A DNA stretch of 64,000 nt from Theristus sp. LFF4_11 (Eukaryota > Nematoda > Chromadorea > Monhysterida > Xyalidae): NCBI GenBank assembly GCA_030248135.1, contig JASANC010005218.1:1-64000 (forward strand), given 5' to 3'. Of this stretch, positions 1 through 12,195 are shown one piece after another. The notes under the pieces are model-generated. The model saw only the letters and a list, made by a program, of their open reading frames with translations, made no database searches and was not told the origin of the DNA. Position numbers and translations under genes: made by a program. Each line of letters opens with the position of its first letter. Within the stretch, counting starts at the first letter, position 1.

Positions 1-57
1 TTTTCCATAATGAACGCGACGACGACGTCCCTTCTGGATGGATCAGCTCCAACGTCG

Positions 58-128
58 CATCTGTAGCGCAGGTGTATGACTTCTGTCTACCGTTCTGTAG
101 GTGGAAAGTTCGAACCCCGCTGTGAACA
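58..128 (+). other. tRNA-like sequence with Pol III boxes (left arm)
   Basis: A-box-like TGTAGCGCAGGTG (62-74) and B-box-like AGTTCGAACCC (107-117) at normal spacing, but no clean acceptor pairing. Probably a tRNA pseudogene or SINE head. The mirror copy is at about 21,992-22,065 on the minus strand. Confidence 0.4.
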
Positions 129-357
129 AGACATTTAATGGAGAAACTAAAGTGACCAACAATATCTAATGGTCTACTCCCTTTTGGTTTCCCGCCGTGT
201 GACACTCCGCACACTTTTCGAGGAGGGTTAAGTCTTCATAAGCTGCAGAGCTCTGATATGCTAGACTTTGCGGCATGCACAAAGACAAAAAATACACACA
301 AATTGATAATTGATAATTGTTAAAGCGACAGATTGATTTTCTTTTTTCGAACCGAAC

Positions 358-2820
358 CGAAAAATCTCGTTCAGCCGCTCGACCAGTCTGCTCAGTTCGG
401 TGTGACGCACGAAATAATCCAGCAGCACATCGCAGTCGCCCAGAGCGCTCAGATGCTCGCGCAGTTCGTCGTTGTACTGCCGGATCTCTCCATAGACTGC
501 GAAACAGCACACCTGTGCAGTTGGCCGAATATTATGAGGCACGGTCCTTGTCTTCTCCAATCAAGGCGAGATCTTGGTCAGGCAGACTAGGGAGTGGTCT
601 TTTTCAAGATATAATGCCAAGATATTTCGAAATCGTGTGGGCAAGGGATGAACAGAATAGCGCGAACAAATCGTGAGCAAATTTGTTAACCGCGAAACTT
701 TCCACTCATCTGATGATGACGTCAGGTGGGCCCCAAAATAATTGCTATCTCCGGAGACGTTAATGCTGTGTTTACTCGAAGACAGTGGAATACAACTTGG
801 AACATCACTGACCGAAAACACGCAGAGTGCCAGATAGGAGGCCGTGTTGATGAAAATGTTCAGCAGGCACATGCTGAACGCAGGCATGATGAGACCGCTG
901 TCGAACAGCGTGTACCGCCAGCCGGTCAGTTGGGTTGGGTCGCCTTTTCCGCCATTGATCATAAAGCTGATGACACCATCCCATCCGGCTATCACGCTGA
1001 CATAGATGATGACGCCGACGTAAATTGCTGGCGATGCACCGAGTATTAGCCACTGAAATACATGCACATCGGTGAAAATGTGTAGTTTTACGAAGTCGAA
1101 TGACAAAAAAACTTTGACTTTACGACAAAGACTTCTTGCATTCATGTTGCATTTCGCATTCATGCTGCCGTATTTAGTGATTACCCCTAAAGTCTTGCAT
1201 ATAAGGTTCCTCCCATTCATAAGACCCCCACCCAAAAGTGGGCGGAGTGTCACACGGCGGGAAACCAAAAAATTCAAAATTTTGACATGGTCGAAAGACT
1301 ACATCGTTTATAAGGCCCGGAATTCCTAATGTTCGCTTTATAAGACCTCCTCCCGCTTATAAGGCTGTCACACGAAATTCCACTTTTTTAGAAATTTTTG
1401 ATTTTCAAATTTATATAAGGGAAGGAGACCTTATATGCAAGACTTTACGGTAATTCATGTTGCAGTATTTAGTGATCAAAAATATAGCTGCGCGCTCACT
1501 AAAACATGAATGCGCCCTTAGAAATAGCAAAAACGATGTACTGAATTAATCAGTTTATCAAAGATCGTGCAGTTCGAATGATACAACAAACAATACCGAA
1601 CCTGTATTATGATTGCGTTGATGCGTCTTCGAATGCGATTGCGTTGTTTCATCACACCGACGCCACCGGAGAACGCTTCCACGTGCACGGAGAACTCGCG
1701 CAGCTGTCCGAGCACTTGCCATTTTGCGAGAAAGTAGATCGACGCAATACCCTGAAGTGCAAATAAAACACAGTTGCACCCTGCACTGCAAACCCTCCCT
1801 GCACTGCAAGCAAAACTGCACTGCATCCTGTACTGCATCTTAAAAAATGACTGAAACTGACTCGACTGCATAGTTTTAAAGATGTTCAATAAATGTACTC
1901 CAAAATTCAGTGCAGTTTGCAGTGCGGGATGCACTGCAGGATGCAACTTTCGCGTGAACGAACGGCGTTTATACAGCATTAACAAAGCGTTTTTGCATGT
2001 GATCATTTTTCCCCCAGCTGTGTGGTTTTCCTGGAGCGCCTGAAACTTTTACTACCTAAAAACTTTCTGAAACGCAATAATAAAGACGCAGTATTACAGT
2101 CCATAGCATAAATCGTGTTTTTTATTCTGCAAACATCATCTGAGACAAAATAAAACGGTAACAAAATAGGATCGTAGGCTCGAATTCTGCTGCTGAAGGT
2201 GGAACCAAAGTCAGTGATTCATATTTATTCAAAAAATCAAGCTGCCACGGACAGTAAAGTGCCAAAACTGTGAATTCCCGAAGTATTTCTGGTGTATTTG
2301 CTCTCCACACACAGTTTTTCTACCTTTCGTGTTCCTCAGGATCAGGAATAATTGTGGGAAAGTGAGCTTAAATCAAATTAAAGTTGTTGCAAGAAATCTA
2401 GAGTCGGCCACACGGCATGTGAATGTTTGTGTTGACAGGTTGGTTCACATTGTGTGCGTCTTTGTTACGCTATTAATGTGCATCACAATAGAACAAAAAA
2501 ATCTCACAGACCTGTATGTACCAAATAACGATGCTCAGCTTGCGCATTTGCTCACTGCCCAGCAAGTTCTTGTGCACATGAATGCTGTCAACAAGATTGA
2601 CCAGCATCACAGTGCTACAGATCAACACCATCAACACGATCAACAGACGGAGCAACTCGATCAACCGCTCGGCGGTGCCGTTCAACTGGTTGCGGTCGCG
2701 GAGGTACAGACCGAATAGCCGCAGCCAATTCCGCAGGCGTCCGGTGGCCTGCCACAGCTGTGTGTCGCGCTCTTTCACAGCAACGCGACGCTGCTGTAGT
2801 GGAGCAGTGTGCTGCGACAT
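358..2820 (-). CDS. Gustatory-receptor-like 7TM protein, second copy (5' four exons only)
   Basis: This is the mirror copy of the receptor at 19,198-31,277. Exons on the minus strand are 2820-2512, 1751-1602, 1052-813 and 512-358, with the same splice sites and phases (0, 0, 0, 2) as the right copy. It encodes the N-terminal 284 residues, including the start MSQHTAPLQQRR and about four membrane segments. Exons 5-8 would lie left of the window, so I cannot tell whether this copy is complete or an orphaned 5' half. Only a few amino acids differ from the right copy: M for I in TM1, I for V in FMINGG, and F for L in DYFVRH. No stop or frameshift is visible, so the visible part is intact. Confidence 0.75.
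1183..1452. mobile_element. MITE family 1 (TACCGTAAAGTCTTGCATAT ends), left-arm copy
   Basis: About 270 bp with inverted ends: TAAAGTCTTGCATATAAGG at the left and its complement CTTATATGCAAGACTTTACGGTA at the right. It lies in intron 2 of the left receptor copy. The interior has several ACTTATAAGAC/CTTATAAG motifs and no coding capacity. The matching right-arm copy is at 20,672-20,932, so it was present before the arms duplicated. Confidence 0.75.
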
Positions 2821-4648
2821 TTTTTTTCTGCGCTGACGATTACGGACGATGAACTGATTTTCTTTCCATTCATTTTAGGACGCCGCCAGTTCGTTGTTTA
2901 TACGAGCAATAAAACATGTGTATCTGATTACAATTCACATCGGTGGAAGAAATTCGATATGCTGGTGTAAAAAGGCTAGTTTTAAAAAAAAATTGTGGAA
3001 TTTTAACTAAAAGATGTATCGACTTCGTACGTACTTAGCGTGTAACTCAATGGTTTTGGAGAGAGAGAAAAACATATAACGCTCAGTTTATACGTATTGA
3101 CATGCTTTTATTTCAATAAACAAGCATTCATTACTCAGAGAGCGAATTCAAATATTTGTTCTTCCAATGTGTGCCGGGCGGGCCGCGAATGAATTATGTG
3201 TTTTGTGTTTTGTAATTCCTGCACATTTTCCACACGTAACTTTCTTGCAAATTCAGCCCTAAAAAGAAAATGATGTAACAATCTAAAATATTCTCGTTCA
3301 CAGTATAATACTGTGATGGAACAAACAATCGCACTTTATTCCTTGGCTGCCAGAGAATAAAAAACCGTTAAGCAAGAGTAATTGAATTATTACATCACAT
3401 AATTCAATTAAAGCGCCTCGAGTTCAATTAATTGGTCATGCACATCCCACTCACATGCGATACACACACAACACGGTTTACTGTAACCCTTTAAAAATAT
3501 GTTCCCTTGAATCCAACAAACAAACCACAGTAGAAATCGTTTTGCGGTTTTTACACACAACCGTAAATGTAATTATGTGTCACGATGAGCTGCGTGTGAT
3601 TTTCTTCCATGCAACCTCACTGATTGAATGTGGATGTGTGCATGTATGGGATTTTAGTTTTTCACGCCTGTGGATGGGTTAATTTTAAGCCATTTAACAG
3701 ATTATGGGGTTTGTGCGAATCTCGTTCTATCTTTTCCAACTCGCCCAACGCAGTGTTTATCAACAACAAAACTGATTGGTTAACTACACAACCGGCCGTC
3801 CTAAATGTCATTGTGTAAAATTCACTCACACAGTCATATTAGGCACCGCAATAGACTCAAGACACCGAAGATAAACCGAAAACATTGGGGCAACAACCGT
3901 GGGGGATAACCGCATTATCCACTCGTTAGTCGCGCTGTTACATTCTAATCTGGCGTAATCAAACTAAGCTTTTTTGGTGTGTGTGTGCGCGTTCAAATTC
4001 GTTTAAAGTCAATCTATTTTTCTGCTTTCTGTCCGTGTAGTTCAGAGGAACCAAACGGGCAGAGAAAATTTGCACGCTAATCAGCGATTTCGACGATTTG
4101 AAAGCAAACAGAAGACACACGGAGTTCTAAAGCGTCTCGAAACTTTGTTATTCTGTATGTTTTAACGCGCGCACGCTCTGGAGCTTGCATAACGACTTTT
4201 AGAGGTTGTGTTTCATTCTGTATGGAAACAAAATCGTAACCTTATTTCTGGATTGTAATGTAGACCGTAATGGCATTAAGGCTGAATTTGATCACATTTG
4301 TCGCTGCTGCCGACACGGCATGGCGCTGTTGTTGAAATAAAATTGGAGAGAACAGAGAGACAAACCGTGCGTCAAAATCGAGTTTCAGAATAAAACAACT
4401 GAATGCATGCCTATTAGGTCCGGTCGACTCGACATAAATAAATTTATTTCTTCCACCGCTTTAAATACGCTCATTTTGTTGAGACGCGTTACTTGATGAC
4501 GCTCATTGCTTCTGTGTCGTCAATATGTTGATGACAATATGTTGACACATCGCCAGATTATAGAGCATCAGCACGCCATACTCTCCATGTTGTGCTGAGC
4601 GCTTCTTCACTGAATAGTGGAGTGATCTTGCTTTGATTGACTGTTATA

Positions 4649-4649
<1 letters not shown>
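2821..4649. other. Upstream region of left receptor copy, no gene seen
   Basis: Mirror of 17,362-19,197. AT-rich unique DNA between receptor exon 1 and the G-rich tract. It should hold the receptor promoter; no clear TATA box decides a start. Short open frames are duplicated in the other arm and have no protein character. Confidence 0.5.
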
Positions 4650-4702
<53 letters not shown>

Positions 4703-4855
4703 GGAAGGAGGGAGAGAAGGGGGAGAGAGTGGGGTGGGGTGGGGGGGGGGGGGAGGGGGGGAAGGAGAAAGGGGGGTGAGGGGGGAGAAAGGGGGGGGGG
4801 GGGGGGGGGGAGAGGAGGGGGTGGAGAAGAGGGGGTGTGGTTAAAAAAAAGATAG
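4650..4855. repeat. Poly-G and purine tract, left arm only
   Basis: A run of about 50 G followed by GGA/GGGA purine repeats. The right arm has the satellite-carrying element at the matching position instead. The run may hide a collapsed or unfinished stretch. Translated frames here are not genes. Confidence 0.8.
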
Positions 4856-5029
4856 TGGTTTTTGTTTGATTTGATTTACGATTTATGGGGATAGAGAGAG
4901 ACAATGAAATATTCAATTTTTACTTTTCGCAGCTTTTAACACAACGGGCGCATTGACTTTATGTTGTTCCTCGAGACTTTCACCTCTTTCCCCTTTTCCT
5001 TTTATTCTCCTTTTTATATACGTTTATAC

Positions 5030-7152
5030 GTGAAAGACGTTTTTAATTGTGGCGCTTTTCGTAGAATCTGTTGCATGTCTAAAGTCAATATTGACGCTTA
5101 CAATGGCAATTAAGTGGTAAAAGAGGTGCGGAACTTCACTTTTCTCGAACTTTGTTCGACTCCATACGGCTAATTGTTGTTGCATAAATTAATAAATTAC
5201 TTTTCTGACTTTGTCATAAAATAATGTGTGCAACATGCAATTTAGTCACTTTTCTTTATCGTCAACAAGTGATAAAACGCGTGGAGTTATGTATTTGAGG
5301 TAAATTGTGCATGAATTATTCAGAACGTACTCTGGCGATAAATACATAACAGATCACAAACCATAAGAAACACGTTAACAACATGATCTCAAAAACAATA
5401 AAACTTGTTTGCTTTCAAAAACAGCGAAATCATTTCAGCCTTTGAAGCTTACTTGCATACCGTAATCTTGAATACAAAACAGAGCGGTTCTTCGTTTACT
5501 GCCCGAAAAAAACTGATGCACACATCGTCTAGTTTGCTTGCTTCATAGAAAAAATGCATTTAAATCAAGTCAAATTTTGTGTCGCTTCATAACGTCATTG
5601 AATTATAAAACTCCACTGTCCGTAATATGACCATATGGCGCAAAATTATATCATGCTTCATATTCTTGCGCGCATATCTCGTTACGAAGACAAGAAGCAA
5701 TTTTAAAAGTATTATCAGCTTGATAAAATCAATGCATGTACAATATGCACATATAATAAAGTGAAACTTTGGCAACGGTCGTATGCTTTTCACTCGTAAT
5801 CCGCAACCATTATTACATATATTTTATCTATTGAAGATTTTACCGAATTCTTCATTTTCGCTATTTATCCGCTTTTGTGTTGAGGTTTAATGCAATTTGC
5901 ACCCACCGAATAGCGGTAGCTGTCATCCCATGTACATTATATATCCGAATATACATAACAATATTTTGTCGCATTTATATTCACGTCAGGCCACATACAT
6001 GTATATATACAGCATACGACAATTGAGCCAATCTGGTTAGCAAACTCCATAAGCCGCAATCTTTTTGAGATTTCGATGCGATATTTTTGGTAATAACGGT
6101 TGGAAATCGGATTTGCAAGTAGATAATGAATGCCAATCCACCAGAATATGTATACGCTGCGTTTTACATAGTTTGTAGAATGAGAGCTGCGGTTACTGTA
6201 AAAATATTGTGTTGCAGCTCTCTCGGTTGATTCTGTTTCAGTCACGTTTGCATAACTCAAAAATTGTTGCCATACATGAAGTTCGCTGTTTGCGGTTTCG
6301 CCAGGTGGACGCATACCGCGGTGCCCCCTGGCTCGTCAGTGCGACGGACACCAGGCAGAACTGCCGATTTTTTTTACCACAGACAAATCTTACAGTCTGG
6401 GTAAAACATCAGCGAACCTAGAAAGCATGTTCATTTTCAGAAACATACTCATTCAAGATTTCATATCAGGTAACACTTTTAAAAAAACAATATTATCGTG
6501 TGTTTACGATGGACATCTAGCTGGGACACCCTGTACATCCTTTTCAAAAACAATGCGCAGCCACGAGAACTACTAAGACAAATATTATCTAGATACGTCG
6601 CCCACCAATAAGCAACCTCGTGGCAAATATCAATATCATATCGCCTAAATGTTTGCATGATCATAACTCTTTCATGAACACGACGGTACCCAAGCTTGTC
6701 AAAGTTATTTATGACCAATTACGTCACTTTCAATCTAAGAATCATCGGCGCTAAATAACTTTTCAATTTAGTAAGGGCAAGCTCACAATACGGTTCCTAG
6801 ATCATCTTTCGCTAGAAGTTTCGTTTTTGCTTAATCAATGATTTGCACGCACCGGGTCGTCATGTACATGTTGGAGGTGGAGACAACTTAATCGGTACGT
6901 CTGCGCTCATCCAACCAGACGTCTACAAAGGTATACACTTTTGATGCTGATTGATTAGGTGTGCCCGGCTGCCTTTTCGATTTTTATCATTTTTGCTTAA
7001 ATCACCCACGTTGCTGATTGATTTTGAAAAATTTGCAAACAAAGTTTCACATGCTTATGCTTTTTGTTAAAGAAAAACAGTTGTCAAAACAGTTTCATAC
7101 AATTCACATGAAAAAGAATATTGAAATCACAGTTCTCACAACATATACGATT
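5030..7152. other. Palindrome-arm sequence, no convincing gene
   Basis: Mirror of 12,575-14,703. Open frames of 68-125 codons exist in both arms (5937-6314, 6479-6718), with few differences, but no splice-supported exon chain or recognised domain. Confidence 0.4.
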
Positions 7153-7327
7153 TACCGTAAAGTCTTGCATATAAGGTTCCTCCCACTTATAAGACCCCCA
7201 CAAAAAAGGGGGGGGGGGGTCACAGGGGGAAAAAAAAAAAAAAAAAATATTTTGGGTGGACACCCCCACCCGAGGGGGGCGGCTGTCCCTCTTTTTTTTT
7301 TTGCCCCCTCCCCCCCGTAAGTATCAC

Positions 7328-7370
<43 letters not shown>

Positions 7371-7372
7371 TC
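7153..7372. mobile_element. MITE family 1 fragment with poly-T, present only in the left arm
   Basis: Begins with the family's TIR, then degenerates into G, A, C and T homopolymers. The right arm (about 12,565-12,575) is an uninterrupted empty site: GATTTAATTTACC in the mirror strand. Comparison gives a TA target duplication. The homopolymer tail may be a sequencing or assembly problem. Confidence 0.6.
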
Positions 7373-7754
7373 TTAATTTACCCCATGCCCAAGAACTTAC
7401 TTGCATCTGGTATTCCACAAAAAGACTGCAGTTTAGCTGTTTCAGAGCATAACTGATATGTACTTGATTGTTTTTCATGTCTATTTTTACATTGTCAGAA
7501 AGTCACGAAATAGCACTTAACAATGCAAACTTATTTTTAATCTCTCAACTTACTGCAACGTTATGTGTAAAGACTAAGTTATGTAAGCCATCGAAACGCC
7601 TCGCGAAGTTCCCAGTGCTTCTAGAATTTTCCGTGCTCAATAATTCACGATCGACCGTGCGGCGTCGTCGTCACACTAACACGCTGTTTGCATTCTCTCA
7701 ATTTATTAAGTAATTAGAAACTCTAAAAAGTGTTTTTACTGTCTTTTTGGCGTC

Positions 7755-8325
7755 ACGCATCATTGTGAAAGTTTCCCGCTCGCCAATTGCCATGCTCAAA
7801 ACTGTTTGCGTTACTGATTGCGCCTGTCAAACAACACTCTTCCAGAGGTTTCGGTGCTTAATAATTCATCACACTGATCATATTGATGCGTGATTTGCAA
7901 ACCGCTGCGCACTATTCAACTTCTCAATTTATTAACTGATTAAAAACTGCAAATGCCCCTCTTGCCGTCTCTTTTTGGCTTTTCTCTCATCATTGTGAAA
8001 GTTTATCGCTCGCCAATTGCCATACTCAAAACTGTTTGCGTTACTGATTGCGCCTATCAAACAACACGCTCCAGAGGTTTCGATGCTTAATAATTCATCA
8101 CACTGATCATATTGATGCGTGATTTGCAAACCGCTGCGCACTATTCAACTTCTCAATTTATTAACTGATTAAAAACTGCAAATCCCTCTTGCCGTCTCTT
8201 TTTGGCTTTTCTCTCATCATTGTGAAAGTTTATCGCTCGCCAATTGCCATCAAACAACACTCTTCCAGAGGTTTCGATGCTTAATAATTCATCACACTGA
8301 TATATCTGATGCGTGATTTGCAAAT
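7755..8325. repeat. 229-bp tandem repeat, left arm (about 2.5 units)
   Basis: Unit begins TGTGAAAGTTT(CC/AT)CGCTCGCC and includes AACTGTTTGCGTTACTGATT and TTCAACTTCTCAATTTATTA. It marks the inner edge of the left palindrome arm. The small open frames in each unit are by-products. Confidence 0.85.
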
Positions 8326-9829
8326 ACTTCTCTTATTTTTAAAAAGTGCCAACCAAACTAAAACTGACCAAAACCACCAACCGAAAGTAGTGAAATTGCA
8401 CCGGCATAATCGCGTTGTTCTAAATACTGCGCCAATTCGGGGATTTTTCGTTTGCCTTTTGTTGCCGGCGCTGCTCGCTCGTTCGGCTGTTCTTGTTTTT
8501 TCTTTGAACGCATCAAACGGGACAGCAACTAAAAACGATGCCGTTTTCCGCGTTTTCAAACACTTTAGAAATGCATTATTTATTGTAAATGAGTGCTGAA
8601 AGAAACGAAAAAATACTTACCATTTTGGTTTCGAATCAGGCTTTTGAATTACAATTTCTAGAAAAAATTTGTTGTAGTTTTCATTCTCATATTCAGTCTT
8701 GCTCGAATATAAACTGAGCTATATATTTGTGAAAGCTTAAAAAGATGCAGTTTGTTACCATGGAGATGTTCAGCACATACAAACGTGTGATTGCATATGT
8801 ACGCGAACAGCATGTCGAGAATTTTCAGATCAACCTAAATGTTGGAACAGCGTCTTGAAAAACCCGTATGAAGCGTATATCGTATCGTGCTATCCAGATT
8901 TTAAATGTTTGCAACGAAACCAATGTTTTAACTTTTTTCCGTAGTATGAGTCACAGCTGCGGGCTTCCGGAAAAAATGCATACATTTTATTTTTCATCAG
9001 TAAGACCTAAAGGTGTCAAATAAAGACGTTAGCCTAGACGTACATTCAGCGTAACACTAAGAAAAATAAAAGTACATGTATGACGCGCAAAAAATTAGAC
9101 TACGATTATTGTGTTGAATCACTTGTATTAAAATGTCTGTTGTTAGTACCGCAAAAAAAACATTATTTCTTGAGTTTTATCATGGGTAACATATGCAAGA
9201 TGTCTTAACCATTATATGCAAACAAGCTTGCACCATAATTGGGACTTGTGTTATTGTTACGTAAAACAGTTTGAGAACACCCGTTTGGTGGTATTAAAGT
9301 TTTTAACTTTGTATTTATAAATTGACGAACATTAGAATTAAAGGTTAATTTTGTACATCAACTAATAACATATGTGATAAAACGTGTCGTACAAAAATAC
9401 AGGAAAACAACATACATATGTTTTCAAATGCACGTACGTTCGCACTCAACATCACATGACCAGTTCCATTTTTTTAAACTACGGTTGAGCTTCATAAGTT
9501 TGTCCTCGAGATACAGTAACACGGATAGAACAGAATACTACCACATTATTTATTTCACTCCGTAATGCACTCGTCTACTAGTTAAAACTCATTATGCACC
9601 TGACTAGTTAAAAATCACAGCAAATTCTATGTAAACAAGTAAAAAGGCATAAAAATATGCCACGCAAAAATGATACAAACCTGTTCACTCAACATATTGT
9701 TTCTGACAGTTTTCACTCCACGAGAACGCACAAAATCAATCACATGTCACACAACAGAATTAGCTATTCACAAGATGCAATTATTATTTTATTGCTAGAT
9801 TCCAGATGCAATACATTCATTGACGCGTT
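8326..9829. other. Unique spacer downstream of the homeobox gene
   Basis: AT-rich, outside both palindrome arms. It probably contains the 3' UTR of the homeobox gene nearest 9,829. I see no exon or repeat. Confidence 0.4.
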
Positions 9830-11065
9830 TCAGTGCGTCTGACTCAGTTCAAGTATGGAATGAAACTGCGACACTGGTCTCGCAGCGGCCGCCGCTTGTT
9901 GCGTCGACTGGAGGCTTTGCTGTTGCGGATAGTCAAAGTGGCGCGCCGCGAAACTACCGTCAGCCATCAGAAGCATATTGTTCGTCGCGTTGCTGTTGCT
10001 GTGCGGCGAATTCGAGCTGCCGCTGCTGCTGTCCGACTGTTGGTTGCGTTCATCCTCACTGCTAGAGGTGCTCGTCTGACTCATGAACACGCCGCCGGCG
10101 CCGCCCACAGCCGCTGACTGCTGCGGTAGACCAATGGTCTCCTCGCCCTGACTGCTGTTGCCGCTGCTCACGTGCCCGTACGTGCGTTGCATCCGTTCCA
10201 GTTTATCCAGTTTTCGCCATTTCGCACGACGATTTTGAAACCAAACCTGGAATTTGAGCATTTGTGGTTAGTTGTGGACAAGAGATTCCAACAATTAAAC
10301 TGATGAGTTGAGCACTTCTAAAGCGGCTAAGTACCGCTCGTCACCTGGATGCGCGCTTCGGTCAGATTGATTTTCATCGCCAGCTCTTCGCGCGCGAACA
10401 CGTCCGGATAGTGCGTTTTTTGGAATGCCTTCTCCAGTTCTTCCAGCTTGAAAGGGAGAAATTTCTTGTGAGATATTTCCCTTTTCAGAATTGTTGTGAG
10501 AATCCAAAAAAAAAACAACAACAATGCATGCACCTGGTGAGCACTGAACGTAGTCCGATTGCGCCGTTGCTTTCGTCGGCTGTGAAAATCGTCATGGTGA
10601 TAACCGAAGTGACCATGAGTTCCATATGCGTACGGAAACATGTCGTCTGAAATTGTTGTCTGGTGAAATTGCTCACCCAGTGAGAGCCGCATATTTCAAA
10701 TATTCAAAAAGCAGTGGGCGCCTAAAATTTCGAAATACTCACAGTACGGATATGGTGGTCGAGCGGCGTGCAGTGCTGGCGACGGCCAACACAACGAAGC
10801 CACCGGTGGAACCTGTGGTTTCATTGCGCGTCAATATTGGGGATGTTTGGCTAAAGTTCAAGAATCTTCCGAAGTGTAATCTTGCTAAGCATACCTGCAA
10901 CGGTACAGCCGGGATCGGAATACTACACGGAATTCCAGCGGTGTTCGGCCAAGTGACCGTGGCGGGCAGCACGCTCGTGGCGCTCACAGGCACGCCGCCG
11001 GCAGCGGCTGCACTCAGCGACTCCAATGGAGCAATCGGAGCACCGCCAACGACGAGGTCATACAT
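9830..11065 (-). CDS. Paired-like (Q50) homeobox transcription factor
   Basis: Four exons on the minus strand: 11065-10895, 10659-10534, 10446-10345, 10246-9830, giving 271 aa in closed phase. The homeodomain is at about residues 88-147, with core motifs [42 protein letters not shown] and [12 protein letters not shown]. Gln at homeodomain position 50 and the RIQ/VWF intron at 46/47 are typical of the paired-like class. KQRRNRTTF with [14 protein letters not shown] most resembles DRGX/PRRXL1, with Alx/Arx next; I do not assign an orthologue. A second intron falls after homeodomain residue 12. No paired box or OAR tail is evident. The C-terminal part is rich in Ser, Asn, Gln and Ala. The first exon (residues 1-57) is a Pro/Ala-rich linker and its ATG is the least certain point. 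The gene sits alone in the unique spacer of the palindrome. Confidence 0.85.
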
Positions 11066-11122
11066 TTTTTTTGTTATCAAACTTTTCGTTTACTTCCGTT
11101 TTTCACTGAAATGGTTCACTCA

Positions 11123-11164
11123 GTGTTTGTAGATGGCCGTGAAATCGCTCAGAGCCTGTTCAAA
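11123..11164 (-). other. Possible orphan terminal exon
   Basis: On the minus strand an acceptor (ATATTTCAG) is followed by one open frame, FEQALSDFTAIYKH, and then a stop. It lies between the homeobox first exon and the inner end of the right arm. It cannot join the homeobox exons downstream, since the frame stops. It could be the last exon of a gene whose upstream exons were lost when the palindrome formed, or chance. The protein is too short to recognise. Confidence 0.2.
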
Positions 11165-11249
11165 CTGAAATATTCAGTGGTGAAATTTAGTGTGACCGCC
11201 TGTCGTTTGTTGACCGGCACTTTATAGGGAACTCAATCTTGATTAACGA

Positions 11250-12195
11250 GCGATAGACTTTCACAGTGATGAGAGAAAAGCCAAAAAGAGAGACGGCAAG
11301 AGGGGCATTTGCAGTTTTTAATCAGTTAATAAATTGAGAAGTTGAATAGTGCGCAGCGGTTTGCAAATCACGCATCGATATGATCAGTGTGATGAATTAT
11401 TAAGCATCGAAACCTCTGGAAGAGTGTTGTTTGACAGGCGCAATCAATAACGCAAACAGTTTTGAGCATGGCAATTGGCGAGCGGGAAACTTTCACAATG
11501 ATGAGAGAAAAGCCAAAAAGAGACGGCAAGAGGGGCATTTGCAGTTTTTAATCAGTTAATAAATTGAGAAGTTGAATAGTGCGCAGCGGTTTGCAAATCA
11601 CGCATCAATATGATCAGTGTGATGAATTATTAAGCATCGAAACCTCTGGAGCGTGTTGTTTGATAGGCGCAATCAGTAACGCAAACAGTTTTGAGTATGG
11701 CAATTGGCGAGCGATAAACTTTCACAATGATGAGAGAAAAGCCAAAAAGAGACGGCAAGAGGGGCATTTGCAGTTTTTAATCAGTTAATAAATTGAGAAG
11801 TTGAATAGTGCGCAGCGGTTTGCAAATCACGCATCAATATGATCAGTGTGATGAATTATTAAGCATCGAAACCTCTGGAGCGTGTTGTTTGATAGGCGCA
11901 ATCAGTAACGCAAACAGTTTTGAGTATGGCAATTGGCGAGCGATAAACTTTCACAATGATGAGAGAAAAGCCAAAAAGAGACGGCAAGAGGGGCATTTGC
12001 AGTTTTTAATCAGTTAATAAATTGAGAAGTTGAATAGTGCGTAGCGGTTTGCAAATCACGCATCAATATGATCAGTGTGATGAATTATTAAGCACCGAAA
12101 CCTCTGGAAGAGTGTTGTTTGACAGGCGCAATCAGTAACGCAAACAGTTTTGAGCATGGCAATTGGCGAGCGGGAAACTTTCACAATGATGCGTG
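11250..12195. repeat. 229-bp tandem repeat, right arm (about 4 units)
   Basis: Reverse complement of the left array with about two more units; identical segments recur at exactly 229 bp (for example 11,579 and 11,808). It marks the inner edge of the right arm. Confidence 0.85.

Larger units (their letters stand above)
1..8325 (+). repeat. Left arm of giant palindrome
   Basis: This stretch is repeated in reverse complement at about 11,250-22,116. The match begins at the first base of the window (pairs with about 22,115) and ends inside 229-bp tandem units near 8,325. It therefore probably continues past the left edge. Both copies carry the same four receptor exons, the same MITE near 1.2/20.7 kb and the same unique DNA. 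Differences between arms are a G-rich tract at 4,650-5,030, a MITE fragment with poly-T at 7,153-7,372, a 2.66 kb element present only in the right arm, and a different number of 229-bp units. The near identity of the rest implies recent duplication or ongoing gene conversion. An assembly artefact is possible but less likely, because the 2.9 kb spacer is unique. Confidence 0.9.

Noticed and set aside
4637..4916. Poly-Gly and poly-Pro frames
   Set aside because: Artefact of the G/purine tract.
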